Below the pieces are notes generated by a model. It had not been told where the DNA came from, did no database searches, and saw only the letters and a list, made by a program, of their open reading frames with translations. A DNA stretch of 64,000 bases, taken from contig NZ_LZZM01000153.1 in assembly GCF_002006345.1 (NCBI RefSeq), positions 62,001-126,000 on the forward strand, read 5' to 3'. The translations under genes and the position numbers were made by a program. This stretch comes from Clostridium puniceum. Its GTDB lineage: Bacteria; Bacillota; Clostridia; Clostridiales; Clostridiaceae. Below are positions 27,425-35,127 of the stretch, piece after piece (the first letter of the stretch is position 1; the number at the start of each line of letters is the position of its first letter).

Positions 27425-28475
27425 ACTAAAGGTTTCTATATTTGGTGAGTCTCATGGAGTTGGAATAGGAATAACAATTGATGGTCTACCTTCTGGATTT
27501 GAAATAAATATGGATGAAGTGATAAGGGAAATGGCTAGACGTGCGCCAGGGAAAAGTAATCTATCTACTGCAAGAAAAGAAGCTGATGCACCAGAAATAT
27601 TAAGTGGTTTCTTTGAAGGAAAGACTACAGGGACGCCACTTTGTGCAGTAATTAGAAATGCAGATATGCATTCTAAAGATTATGGAAAGCTTAAGGATTT
27701 AATGAGACCTGGTCATGCTGATTATCCAGGATTTATTCGATATAATGGATTTAATGATTACAGAGGTGGAGGTCATTTCTCAGGGAGAATAACTGCACCA
27801 TTAGTATTTGCAGGAGCTGTATGTAAGCAGGTTTTAGAAGGAAAAGGAATAGTTGTAGGAGCTCATGTTAAGAGTATAGGAGATATTGAAGATAAGAGTT
27901 TTTATGATGTTGAATTAAGTAAGGAACTTTTAGAAAATCTTAAAACAAAAGAATTACCACTTATAATTCCAGAAAAAGAAGAGGAAATGAGAAATACTAT
28001 TCTCAAGGCAAAGAAAGAACAAGATTCTACAGGAGGAACTATTGAATGTACTGTTCTTGGTATAAATGCTGGGATAGGAAATCCATTTTTTGATTCAGTT
28101 GAATCTACATTAGCACATTTAATTTTTTCTGTTCCAGCAGTTAAAGGAATAGAATTTGGAAAAGGCTTTGAAATGACTACGCTTAGAGGTTCTGAATGTA
28201 ATGATGAATATTATTATGATGGGGATGTCGTTAAAACTTACACAAATAATAATGGTGGAATTACAGGTGGAATAACTAATGGAATGCCAATACTTTTTAA
28301 AGTTGCAATGAAACCAACACCATCAATTATAAAAAAGCAAAGAACAATAGATATTGATGAAAATAAAGAAGCAGAACTTGTAATTGAAGGAAGACATGAT
28401 CCTTGTATAGTACAAAGAGCAGTACCTGTAATTGAAGCGGTAACTGCTATTGGAATATTAGATTTAGTTTTGTAA
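27402..28475 (+). CDS. aroC: Chorismate synthase
   Basis: 357 residues from ATG 27402, chosen because GGAGGT lies 8 bases upstream and the protein then begins SGMWGNKLKVSIFGESHGVG, matching the family N-terminus. It makes chorismate from EPSP with reduced FMN. Family motifs: GESHGVGIGITIDGLPSG, PGHADYPG, GGHFSGRITAPL, GRHDPCIVQRAVPVIEA. The start overlaps the aroA coding end by 23 bp. Confidence 0.97.
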   Translation: MSGMWGNKLKVSIFGESHGVGIGITIDGLPSGFEINMDEVIREMARRAPGKSNLSTARKEADAPEILSGFFEGKTTGTPLCAVIRNADMHSKDYGKLKDLMRPGHADYPGFIRYNGFNDYRGGGHFSGRITAPLVFAGAVCKQVLEGKGIVVGAHVKSIGDIEDKSFYDVELSKELLENLKTKELPLIIPEKEEEMRNTILKAKKEQDSTGGTIECTVLGINAGIGNPFFDSVESTLAHLIFSVPAVKGIEFGKGFEMTTLRGSECNDEYYYDGDVVKTYTNNNGGITGGITNGMPILFKVAMKPTPSIIKKQRTIDIDENKEAELVIEGRHDPCIVQRAVPVIEAVTAIGILDLVL

Positions 28476-28622
28476 AAATAAGATAAGTATATTTTATTTT
28501 GGTAGGTTACAATTAGGAGTTGTATAAAATATTTATTACAAAGAATAAAATTTGCATAGATTTAATAAAGGATTTTATTTAAAGTTTAAATTACTTTATT
28601 TAAGAAGAGGGGAAATGAAAAA

Positions 28623-29753
28623 ATGGAAAGCTTAGACTATTATAGAAAGAACATTGATGAATTAGATAAAAAAATTACTGAGCTATTTGAAAAAAGAATG
28701 GATATAGTACTTAAGGTCGCAAAATATAAAAATAAAAATGGAGTACCTATTTTTGATAGAAATAGAGAAAATGAAGTTATTGAAAAAAATTTAGGATATC
28801 TTAAAAATAAGGATTATACAAAAGAAACGAGAAAGTTTTTTATAAGATTAATGGAAATAGCGAGAGAGCTTGAATATAGAAAAAGCAAAGTAACTACTAG
28901 TACATCACTGTTGGATCAAAGTTCTGTTAGTAAAGATAGAATTGGATTTTATGGAGTAAGAGGATCTTTTACAGAAGAAGCGATGATTAAATATTTTGGA
29001 GAGAATAAAGAAGCAAAGGCTTATGAAGAATTCGAAAATGTTTTTGTAGCAATTAAAAATGGTGAGCTTGATTATGGCGTACTTCCAATAGAAAATTCTT
29101 CAACAGGTGCTATTTCAGATGTATATGATCTTTTGTATAAATATGGATTTTACATACTTGGAGAAGTTTGTATAAGAATAAATCAAAACTTAGTTGGAAT
29201 AAAGGGAACTACATTAGAAACTATAACGGAAATATATTCTCATCCACAAGGTTTTGGACAAAGTACAGAATTTTTAAAAGTACATGATAAATGGAAGAAA
29301 ATACCGTTTCATAGTACTGCTACTAGTGCTAAGTTAGTTAATGATTTGAATGATAATTCAAAAGCAGCAATTGCAAGTAAGAGAGTGGCAAGTATATATA
29401 ATCTAGAAATTATAGAAGAAAACATTAATAATCAATCAGAGAATTTTACAAGATTTATAGTTATAGGCAAAACACTCGAAAGAAGCTCAAAAGCAAATAA
29501 AGTTAGTGTAGTATTTTCACTTGATGATGAAGCAGGAACATTATATAAGCTATTAAGTCATTTTGCAGAAAATAATATAAATATGATTAAGATAGAATCA
29601 AGACCTATGAAACATGGACCTTGGAAATATTTCTTATATATAGATTTTGAAGGAGATTTATATTCTGACAAGGTAACAAAAGCTCTATCATTAATTCAAA
29701 AAAGTAGTCCTTATTTCAAATTGTTAGGAGCTTATGAAAAAAATATAGATTAG
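28623..29753 (+). CDS. pheA: Bifunctional chorismate mutase / prephenate dehydratase
   Basis: 376 residues. About 1-90 is an AroQ-class chorismate mutase (YRKNIDELDKKITELFEKRM, with RNRENEV). About 112-290 is prephenate dehydratase (FYGVRGSFTEEAM, LPIENSSTGAISDVYDLL, STATSAKLV and NFTRFIVIG with the TRF motif). About 298-370 is a regulatory ACT domain with the ESRP phenylalanine-binding motif. It makes phenylpyruvate from chorismate and should be inhibited by phenylalanine. GAAGAGGGG precedes the ATG. Confidence 0.97.
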   Translation: MESLDYYRKNIDELDKKITELFEKRMDIVLKVAKYKNKNGVPIFDRNRENEVIEKNLGYLKNKDYTKETRKFFIRLMEIARELEYRKSKVTTSTSLLDQSSVSKDRIGFYGVRGSFTEEAMIKYFGENKEAKAYEEFENVFVAIKNGELDYGVLPIENSSTGAISDVYDLLYKYGFYILGEVCIRINQNLVGIKGTTLETITEIYSHPQGFGQSTEFLKVHDKWKKIPFHSTATSAKLVNDLNDNSKAAIASKRVASIYNLEIIEENINNQSENFTRFIVIGKTLERSSKANKVSVVFSLDDEAGTLYKLLSHFAENNINMIKIESRPMKHGPWKYFLYIDFEGDLYSDKVTKALSLIQKSSPYFKLLGAYEKNID

Positions 29754-29773
29754 GAAAGATAAGGAGGGATAAG

Positions 29774-29843
29774 ATGGATTTATATGGAATTATAATAAGA
29801 AGATTAAAACCATACTATTTCACAAATGATTCATAGAAAATAA
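29774..29843 (+). pseudogene. Remnant of aroE (shikimate dehydrogenase) N-terminus
   Basis: AAGGAGGG followed by ATG 29774 gives MDLYGIIIRRLK. A one-base shift then reads NHTISQMIHRK before a stop at 29841. Together this matches the classical AroE N-terminus (M-D-x-Y-G-x-I-x-x-K/R-L-x-H-S-I-S-P-M-I-H), including the shikimate-binding S-x-S turn in altered form. Only about 23 codons survive; the rest is gone. A YdiB-type dehydrogenase starts 46 bp later. The fully intact ribosome site suggests fairly recent loss. Confidence 0.7.
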
Positions 29844-29889
29844 TTTAATATATAGAATCAAAGAGTGAAATTAGTTTTAGGAGGGATAT

Positions 29890-30762
29890 ATGATGGAGAA
29901 AAGAATTTCAGGAACTACAGGATTATATTGCCTGATAGGTTCACCGGTAGGCCATTCAGGATCACCAGCTATGTATAACTACAGTTTTAAAAAATTGGAA
30001 ATAGATTCTGCATATGTAGCTTTTGATATTTCAGAAGAGAAAGTACCAGATGCTATTAATGCTTTTAAAACATTAAATATAAGAGGCGCAAATGTAACTA
30101 TGCCATGTAAAAGTGCAGTTGTTAAATATATGGATGAATTATCACCTGCTGCGCGTATTGTTGGAGCAGTCAATACAATTGTTAATAATGGTGGAAAATT
30201 AACTGGGCATATTACAGATGGTGTTGGATTTGTACGTAATTTGCAAGAACATGGAGTTGGTGTAAAAGGCAAAAAAATCACTATTTTAGGTGCTGGTGGT
30301 GCTGCAACAGCGATTGAAGTTCAATGTGCTTTAGATGGGGCTAAAGAAATTAACATTTTCAACATAAAAGATGCTTTTTATGAAAAAGCTAAGGAAACTA
30401 TTGAAAACATAAAGAAAGAAGTACCAAAATGCGTTGTAAATTTATGTGATTTAGAAGATACACAAAAACTTACTGAGAAAATTTCAGAAAGTGATATTTT
30501 GGTTAATGCAACACGTGTAGGAATGCATCCAAATCAAGAACAATCTCCAATAAAAGATACAAGTAATTTTAGAAAAGGCTTAGCTGTAGCAGACGTAGTA
30601 TATAATCCTAAGAAAACAAAATTTTTAGAAGATGCTGAAGCTGCTGGCTGTACCATAGTAGGTGGTATAGGAATGTTATTGTGGCAAGGCGCAGAAGCAT
30701 TTAAATTATATACTGGATTAGAAATGCCTACAGAAGAAGTTAATGAATTATATTTTAAGTAA
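29890..30762 (+). CDS. Shikimate/quinate dehydrogenase, YdiB type (biosynthetic position)
   Basis: 290 residues of the AroE superfamily. LIGSPVGHSGSPAMYN holds the substrate serines, GANVTMPCKSAV the catalytic Lys, GAVNTIVN the Asn region and HITDGVGF the catalytic Asp. The cofactor loop is GAGGAATAIEVQCAL followed by FNIKDAFYEKA, the YdiB arrangement (FNxxDxFxxKA) rather than the NRT motif of NADP-specific AroE. It therefore resembles YdiB, which uses NAD or NADP and both quinate and shikimate. It occupies the aroE slot in the biosynthetic cluster, right after an aroE relic. GGAGGG precedes paired ATG codons. A paralogue lies at 45506-46375. Confidence 0.9.
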   Translation: MMEKRISGTTGLYCLIGSPVGHSGSPAMYNYSFKKLEIDSAYVAFDISEEKVPDAINAFKTLNIRGANVTMPCKSAVVKYMDELSPAARIVGAVNTIVNNGGKLTGHITDGVGFVRNLQEHGVGVKGKKITILGAGGAATAIEVQCALDGAKEINIFNIKDAFYEKAKETIENIKKEVPKCVVNLCDLEDTQKLTEKISESDILVNATRVGMHPNQEQSPIKDTSNFRKGLAVADVVYNPKKTKFLEDAEAAGCTIVGGIGMLLWQGAEAFKLYTGLEMPTEEVNELYFK

Positions 30763-30881
30763 AATTTAATATTAAGTGTAAGGTAATTAAAGCAGAGGAA
30801 GTACAAAAAAATTCCATAGGAAAAGCATTAAGCGAAGAACTTTGTTATTGTATTAATAAACAAATAGGGGGAGTAGAAATA

Positions 30882-31400
30882 ATGAAAAATAAAATAGTTA
30901 TAATTGGAATGCCAGGAAGTGGAAAAACCACGATTGGGAAAATATTAGCAAAGGAATTGAATATAAAATTCTTTGATATGGATGAATATATTGTTAATAA
31001 AACAGGAAAAACAACTGTAAAGCTTTTTGAAAATGGGGAAGAATATTTTAGAGATATCGAATCAGAAACATGTAAAGAACTAGCAGAATATGATAATATA
31101 TTAATTTCTACAGGTGGTGGAGTTATAAAAAGAAAAAAGAATGTTGATGTTTTAAGTAAAGAAGGATTGATAATTTTTCTTGATAGACCAGTTGATAATA
31201 TTCTTGGTGATGTTGATGTTTCATTTAGACCACTTCTTAAAGATGGTAAAGAAAAATTATTAAAGTTATATGATGAAAGATACACACTTTACAATGAATA
31301 TGCTGAGGAAATAGTTAAAAATGATAGTGATATTCGAGTAGTGATAGATAAGATTAAAGAAATAATAAAGTCTAATAAAAATGTAGAAATAAGCAATTAA
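30882..31400 (+). CDS. aroK: Shikimate kinase
   Basis: 172 residues, the usual length. The P-loop is GMPGSGKTT (residues 9-17), followed by FFDMDEYI with the DxD of shikimate kinases, the FRDIESETC segment that binds shikimate, STGGGVIKR and the LID arginine in FRPLLKD. It phosphorylates the 3-OH of shikimate with ATP. GGGGGAG precedes the ATG. The frame is open for about 40 codons upstream of the ATG, but that extension has no kinase similarity. Confidence 0.95.
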   Translation: MKNKIVIIGMPGSGKTTIGKILAKELNIKFFDMDEYIVNKTGKTTVKLFENGEEYFRDIESETCKELAEYDNILISTGGGVIKRKKNVDVLSKEGLIIFLDRPVDNILGDVDVSFRPLLKDGKEKLLKLYDERYTLYNEYAEEIVKNDSDIRVVIDKIKEIIKSNKNVEISN

Positions 31401-31559
31401 GTTTCTATTTTAATGTTGATGTTTTATAGATATTCAAAATATAATATACACAATGAATATTGAAATTATATATAAAATATATTGATATACATTTAGTAGA
31501 ATAGTAGGATAGTAGATTAAATAAATAAGAAAGTGTAGTAGTATAGGAGGAAACAAATA

Positions 31560-32573
31560 ATGATAATTATAATGAAACCAAAAGCAAGTGAAGAAGAAAT
31601 AGGAAAAGTTAAGGCAATAATTGAAGGAAAAGGATTAGAGGTTAATCTTTCTAGAGGAGACACATACTATATTATAGGTATTGTAGGAGATACGTCTGTA
31701 ATAGATCCTAAAAAAATGCAAGTGCTCAAAGGTGTAGATAGAGTTATGAAAGTTCAAGAACCATTTAAGAAAGCAAATAGAATATTTAAACCTGAAAATA
31801 CTGTGGTTGATGTTGAAGGATCAGTAATTGGTGGTAATCGCTTGGGAATAATGGCAGGACCATGTTCAGTTGAAAGTGAAGAGCAAATAATTAAAATTGC
31901 AAAAAGAGTAAAGGCAGCAGGTGCAAACTTTTTGAGAGGCGGAGCATTTAAGCCAAGAACTTCTCCATATAGTTTCCAAGGATTGGAATTAGATGGATTG
32001 AAACTTTTAAAAACAGCAAAACAAGAAACAGGATTACCAATAGTTACAGAACTTATGTCAACCAATTATATAGATACATTTGTTGAAGAAGTTGATGTTA
32101 TCCAAATAGGTGCAAGAAATATGCAGAACTTTGATTTGTTAAAGCAAATTGGGAAAACTAATAAACCAATTTTATTAAAGAGAGGTTTAGCTGCAACTAT
32201 AGAAGAATGGTTAATGTCAGCAGAATATATTATGGCTGGTGGAAATGAAAATGTAATTCTTTGTGAAAGAGGAATAAGAACATTTGAAACTATTACTAGA
32301 AATACATTAGATTTACAAGCAGTTCCAGTAATTAAGAAGCTATCACATCTACCTATAATTGTTGATCCAAGCCATGCAGGAGGATATGCTTACTTAGTTG
32401 AGCCTATGGCTAAAGCTGCAATTATGTCAGGTGCAGATGGACTTATGATAGAAGTACACAATGATCCAGAAAATGCATTAAGTGATGGACAGCAATCACT
32501 TACGCCAGACCAATTTGATACATTAATGGATAAAGTCAAAGCTGTAGCAAACATAGAAGGAAAAGAAATTTAA
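31560..32573 (+). CDS. aroF: DAHP synthase (AroF, FL-domain type)
   Basis: 337 residues. About 1-70 is a ferredoxin-like N-terminal domain (MIIIMKPKASEEEIGKVKAI), the rest a type I-beta DAHP synthase barrel: GIMAGPCSVESEEQI, RGGAFKPRTSPYSFQGL, QIGARNMQNFDLL, ILLKRG and VDPSHAGGYAYLV. It condenses PEP and erythrose-4-phosphate, the committed step. The N-terminal domain in Thermotoga-type homologues is the tyrosine/phenylalanine feedback site. AGGAGG precedes the ATG. In the cluster it comes after the later-step genes. Confidence 0.96.
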   Translation: MIIIMKPKASEEEIGKVKAIIEGKGLEVNLSRGDTYYIIGIVGDTSVIDPKKMQVLKGVDRVMKVQEPFKKANRIFKPENTVVDVEGSVIGGNRLGIMAGPCSVESEEQIIKIAKRVKAAGANFLRGGAFKPRTSPYSFQGLELDGLKLLKTAKQETGLPIVTELMSTNYIDTFVEEVDVIQIGARNMQNFDLLKQIGKTNKPILLKRGLAATIEEWLMSAEYIMAGGNENVILCERGIRTFETITRNTLDLQAVPVIKKLSHLPIIVDPSHAGGYAYLVEPMAKAAIMSGADGLMIEVHNDPENALSDGQQSLTPDQFDTLMDKVKAVANIEGKEI

Positions 32574-32591
32574 TTTTAGGAGGCTATAAAT

Positions 32592-33425
32592 ATGAAAATT
32601 GTAGTTGTAGGCCTTGGCGTAATTGGTGGTTCATTTACTATGGCTTTAAAAGAAGCTGGATATGACGATGTTTGTGGGATAGATATTAATAAAGAAACAT
32701 TAGAAAAGGCAATAAAGTTAGGACTGATTAAAGAAGGTTTTACTAGTGGAGAAGAGATTGTAAAAAGTGCAGATTTAATAATTATATCTTTATATCCAAG
32801 GTTAGTTAAACAGTTTATTGCTGATAACAAAGATAATTTTAAGGATGGAGCAGTAATAACAGATGCTACTGGAATTAAAAAAATGTTTATTGAGGATATA
32901 GTGAACATATTACCAGATAATATTGATTTTGTATTTGGACATCCGATGGCAGGTAGAGAAAAGAAGGGAATAGACTTTGCAACAAGTCAAGTTTTCAAGG
33001 GAGCTAACTATATTTTAACTCCAGTGGATAGAAATAAAGAAGAAAATCTAAAACTTATAGAGGATATAGTATATCGGATAGGTTTTAAGAGAGTTAGAAG
33101 GATAACACCTGAATATCATGATGAAATGATAGGTTTTACAAGTCAATTGCCACATGCATTGGCTGTTGCATTAGTGAATAGTGATGTTGAAGGAAGAGAT
33201 ACAGGAAGCTTTATTGGTGATAGTTATAGAGACTTAACTAGAATAGCAAATATTAATGAAGACTTATGGAGTGAACTTTTTCTTGGAAATAAAGAAAATT
33301 TACTTATAAGTATACAAGACTTTGAAAATGAATTAGACAAAATAAAACATGGAATAGAAAATAATGATAAAGAATGCCTAAAAGAATTGTTTATAAAATC
33401 CACAAAAAGACGCGAAAAGTTATAA
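32592..33425 (+). CDS. tyrA: Prephenate dehydrogenase
   Basis: 277 residues. The Rossmann motif GLGVIGGSFTMALKEAGYDD opens the protein, GHPMAGREKKGIDFA and TSQLPHALAVALV with the catalytic His are conserved. It converts prephenate to 4-hydroxyphenylpyruvate with NAD. There is no chorismate mutase or ACT domain, so the mutase in PheA must supply prephenate. TAGGAGG precedes the ATG; only 18 bp separate it from aroF, so they form one unit. Confidence 0.95.
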   Translation: MKIVVVGLGVIGGSFTMALKEAGYDDVCGIDINKETLEKAIKLGLIKEGFTSGEEIVKSADLIIISLYPRLVKQFIADNKDNFKDGAVITDATGIKKMFIEDIVNILPDNIDFVFGHPMAGREKKGIDFATSQVFKGANYILTPVDRNKEENLKLIEDIVYRIGFKRVRRITPEYHDEMIGFTSQLPHALAVALVNSDVEGRDTGSFIGDSYRDLTRIANINEDLWSELFLGNKENLLISIQDFENELDKIKHGIENNDKECLKELFIKSTKRREKL

Positions 33426-33563
33426 AAAGTGTAATATTAATATAATAATTGAAAAGTTCTTTTGTTACTAGTAAATTAAAATTTTTAACTATATTTGATA
33501 TGGTAAGTATTTGCTATTAAGTGTTATACTAATTTTAATAAATATATAGAAAGAAGGATTAAT

Positions 33564-33848
33564 GTGATAAAAATAGTAGCTAAAAGTATAATTGAAGATG
33601 ATAAAAAGGATACATATCTACAATTAGCAAAAGAATTAATTGAAAAGAGCAGAAAAGAAGAAGGATGTATTTCATATGGGTTATTTCAAGATATAAATAA
33701 TGCGTCTGTATTTACCTTTATAGAAGAATGGAAAGATCAGAAAGCAATTGAAATACATAATAATAGCGAACATTTTAAAAGAATAGTTCCTTTGTTAGGA
33801 GAACTTAGAATAGGCAAAGGAGATGTAAATTTATATAAAGAAGTATAA
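33564..33848 (+). CDS. ABM/YgiN-like monooxygenase-fold protein
   Basis: 94 residues from GTG 33564, with AGAAGGA upstream. The sequence has the antibiotic-biosynthesis-monooxygenase ferredoxin-like fold: IVAKSIIEDDKKDTYLQLAK, then EEGCISYGLFQD, FTFIEEWKDQKAIEIHNNSE and FKRI. Members include quinol monooxygenase YgiN and many small dimeric proteins of unknown role. It lies 138 bp after tyrA, before the convergent LysR gene, and may act on a quinone- or catechol-like compound from the next-door catabolic region; this is inference. Confidence 0.8.
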   Translation: MIKIVAKSIIEDDKKDTYLQLAKELIEKSRKEEGCISYGLFQDINNASVFTFIEEWKDQKAIEIHNNSEHFKRIVPLLGELRIGKGDVNLYKEV

Positions 33849-33864
33849 TAATTAAGGAATTAAT

Positions 33865-33927
33865 TAGCTACATGTGTGTTTTGAAAGTTTCAAATGCTTT
33901 TGAGAATATACACATGTAGCTATTTTT
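33865..33927. terminator. Bidirectional terminator
   Basis: TAGCTACATGTGT / ACACATGTAGCTA arms, 32-base loop, T run on the plus strand. Between the ABM gene and convergent LysR gene. Confidence 0.75.
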
Positions 33928-33943
33928 AATATATATATAAATA

Positions 33944-34834
33944 TTATAGAGTTTGACTCAAATTTTTGAGAATATAGTTACGAAATTGATTTGCAGATGG
34001 AGAAATATATTTATTTTTCATAGAAGCAAGATAAATATATCTTCTAATAATAGGATTGCTTATAGGTAAGGCTTTTACGTCAAAACTTTTGATTAAAGAG
34101 ATATTAGGAATAATAGCAATACCATAGTCAACAGCAACTAAGCCTAAAACGGCAGTATCTTCTTCTACTTCGCATATTATTTTAGGATTTACATTAACTT
34201 TTTTAAATAAACCATCAATAAGAGGTCGAATACCACTTTCTTTATTAAAGTATACAAAAGGATATTCTGCAACATCTTTTAAATCAATGCTATCCAGCGA
34301 AGCTAATTCATGATTTTGTGAAACAATTAAAACTAGCTGTTCTTCTAATATAGGGATGAAATCAATATCTGGCTCATTGTCTACAAATGAACAGAAACCT
34401 ATATCGAATTTTTCGTTTTTTAGTCCTGTAATAATGTTATGAGTAGTACCCTGATAAAGTGAAAATGAAATATTTTTATATGATTCATTGCTTAAAAAAT
34501 CTTTGATTAGATTTGGCATAATATGAGCACCTAAGGTATAAATAAATCCCAAATCGATTACACCCATGGAAGGATTTGTTAAAGTATTTAATTTTTTTTC
34601 TCCGATTTCTAATTCATTAAGAGCATTATCAACATATTGTAAAAAAAAACGACCATATTTGGTTAAACGTATATTCCTACCTTCTTTTTCAAAAAGATAA
34701 GTGCCTAAATCTTTTTCTAAAGTTGAAATTGCATGACTTAAACTTGGCTGAGTAATTGATAATTCTTTAGCAGCTTGAGTATAATGTTCAAGTCTAGCCA
34801 AAACTCTAAAGTAGTATAAATGATTTAAATTCAC
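33944..34834 (-). CDS. LysR family regulator 1 (QuiR-like candidate)
   Basis: 296 residues: an N-terminal winged helix (HYTQAAKELSITQPSLSHAI, then STLEKDLGTYLFEKEGRNIR) and a periplasmic-binding-like effector domain from about 90. It is divergent from the enoate-reductase gene at 35128 with a 293-bp shared upstream region, the normal layout of a LysR activator and its target. It is strongly similar along its length to the LysR protein at 37958-38839. A shikimate- or quinate-like ligand is inferred from the neighbours, as for Listeria QuiR. Confidence 0.93.
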   Translation of the reverse strand: MNLNHLYYFRVLARLEHYTQAAKELSITQPSLSHAISTLEKDLGTYLFEKEGRNIRLTKYGRFFLQYVDNALNELEIGEKKLNTLTNPSMGVIDLGFIYTLGAHIMPNLIKDFLSNESYKNISFSLYQGTTHNIITGLKNEKFDIGFCSFVDNEPDIDFIPILEEQLVLIVSQNHELASLDSIDLKDVAEYPFVYFNKESGIRPLIDGLFKKVNVNPKIICEVEEDTAVLGLVAVDYGIAIIPNISLIKSFDVKALPISNPIIRRYIYLASMKNKYISPSANQFRNYILKNLSQTL

Positions 34835-34880
34835 AATTTATCAATCCTTTCTCTAAAGTGGTATTAAATTTATTATAACA

Positions 34881-34960
34881 ATAACTATAGAAAAAATCTA
34901 TTAATAAAGCGAAAAGAATGAATTTGTTTAATAGAATAATACATATTAAAATGAATGTAT
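34881..34960. promoter_or_regulatory. Conserved block upstream of LysR 1
   Basis: AAAATCTAT (34893-34901), then AATTTGTTT at 34921 and ATAGAAT with CATA just after. The same words occur in the same order, with AAAATCTAT and AATTTGTTT at the same spacing, at 38906-38976 upstream of LysR 2. ATAGA-N5-TCTAT (34887-34901) is an inverted repeat of LysR-box style. Probably the shared operator and promoter region. Confidence 0.5.
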
Positions 34961-35127
34961 AAGAAAGAAACATATTTTTAATCAAATAAGTTAAATTTTA
35001 AACAAACAAGTTAAATTTTAAACAATAATAGCTAAATAAAATTTAATTAAGATAGAAAAATGTGAAAAGTAATGAGAAGAGAAACCTTAGTTACAATAAA
35101 ATATTAGCACATACTAGGAGGAAAATT

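Noticed and set aside
30770-30881. N-terminal extension of AroK
   Set aside because: The frame is open upstream but the text has no kinase similarity and a GGGGGAG site fits the ATG at 30882 and normal AroK length.
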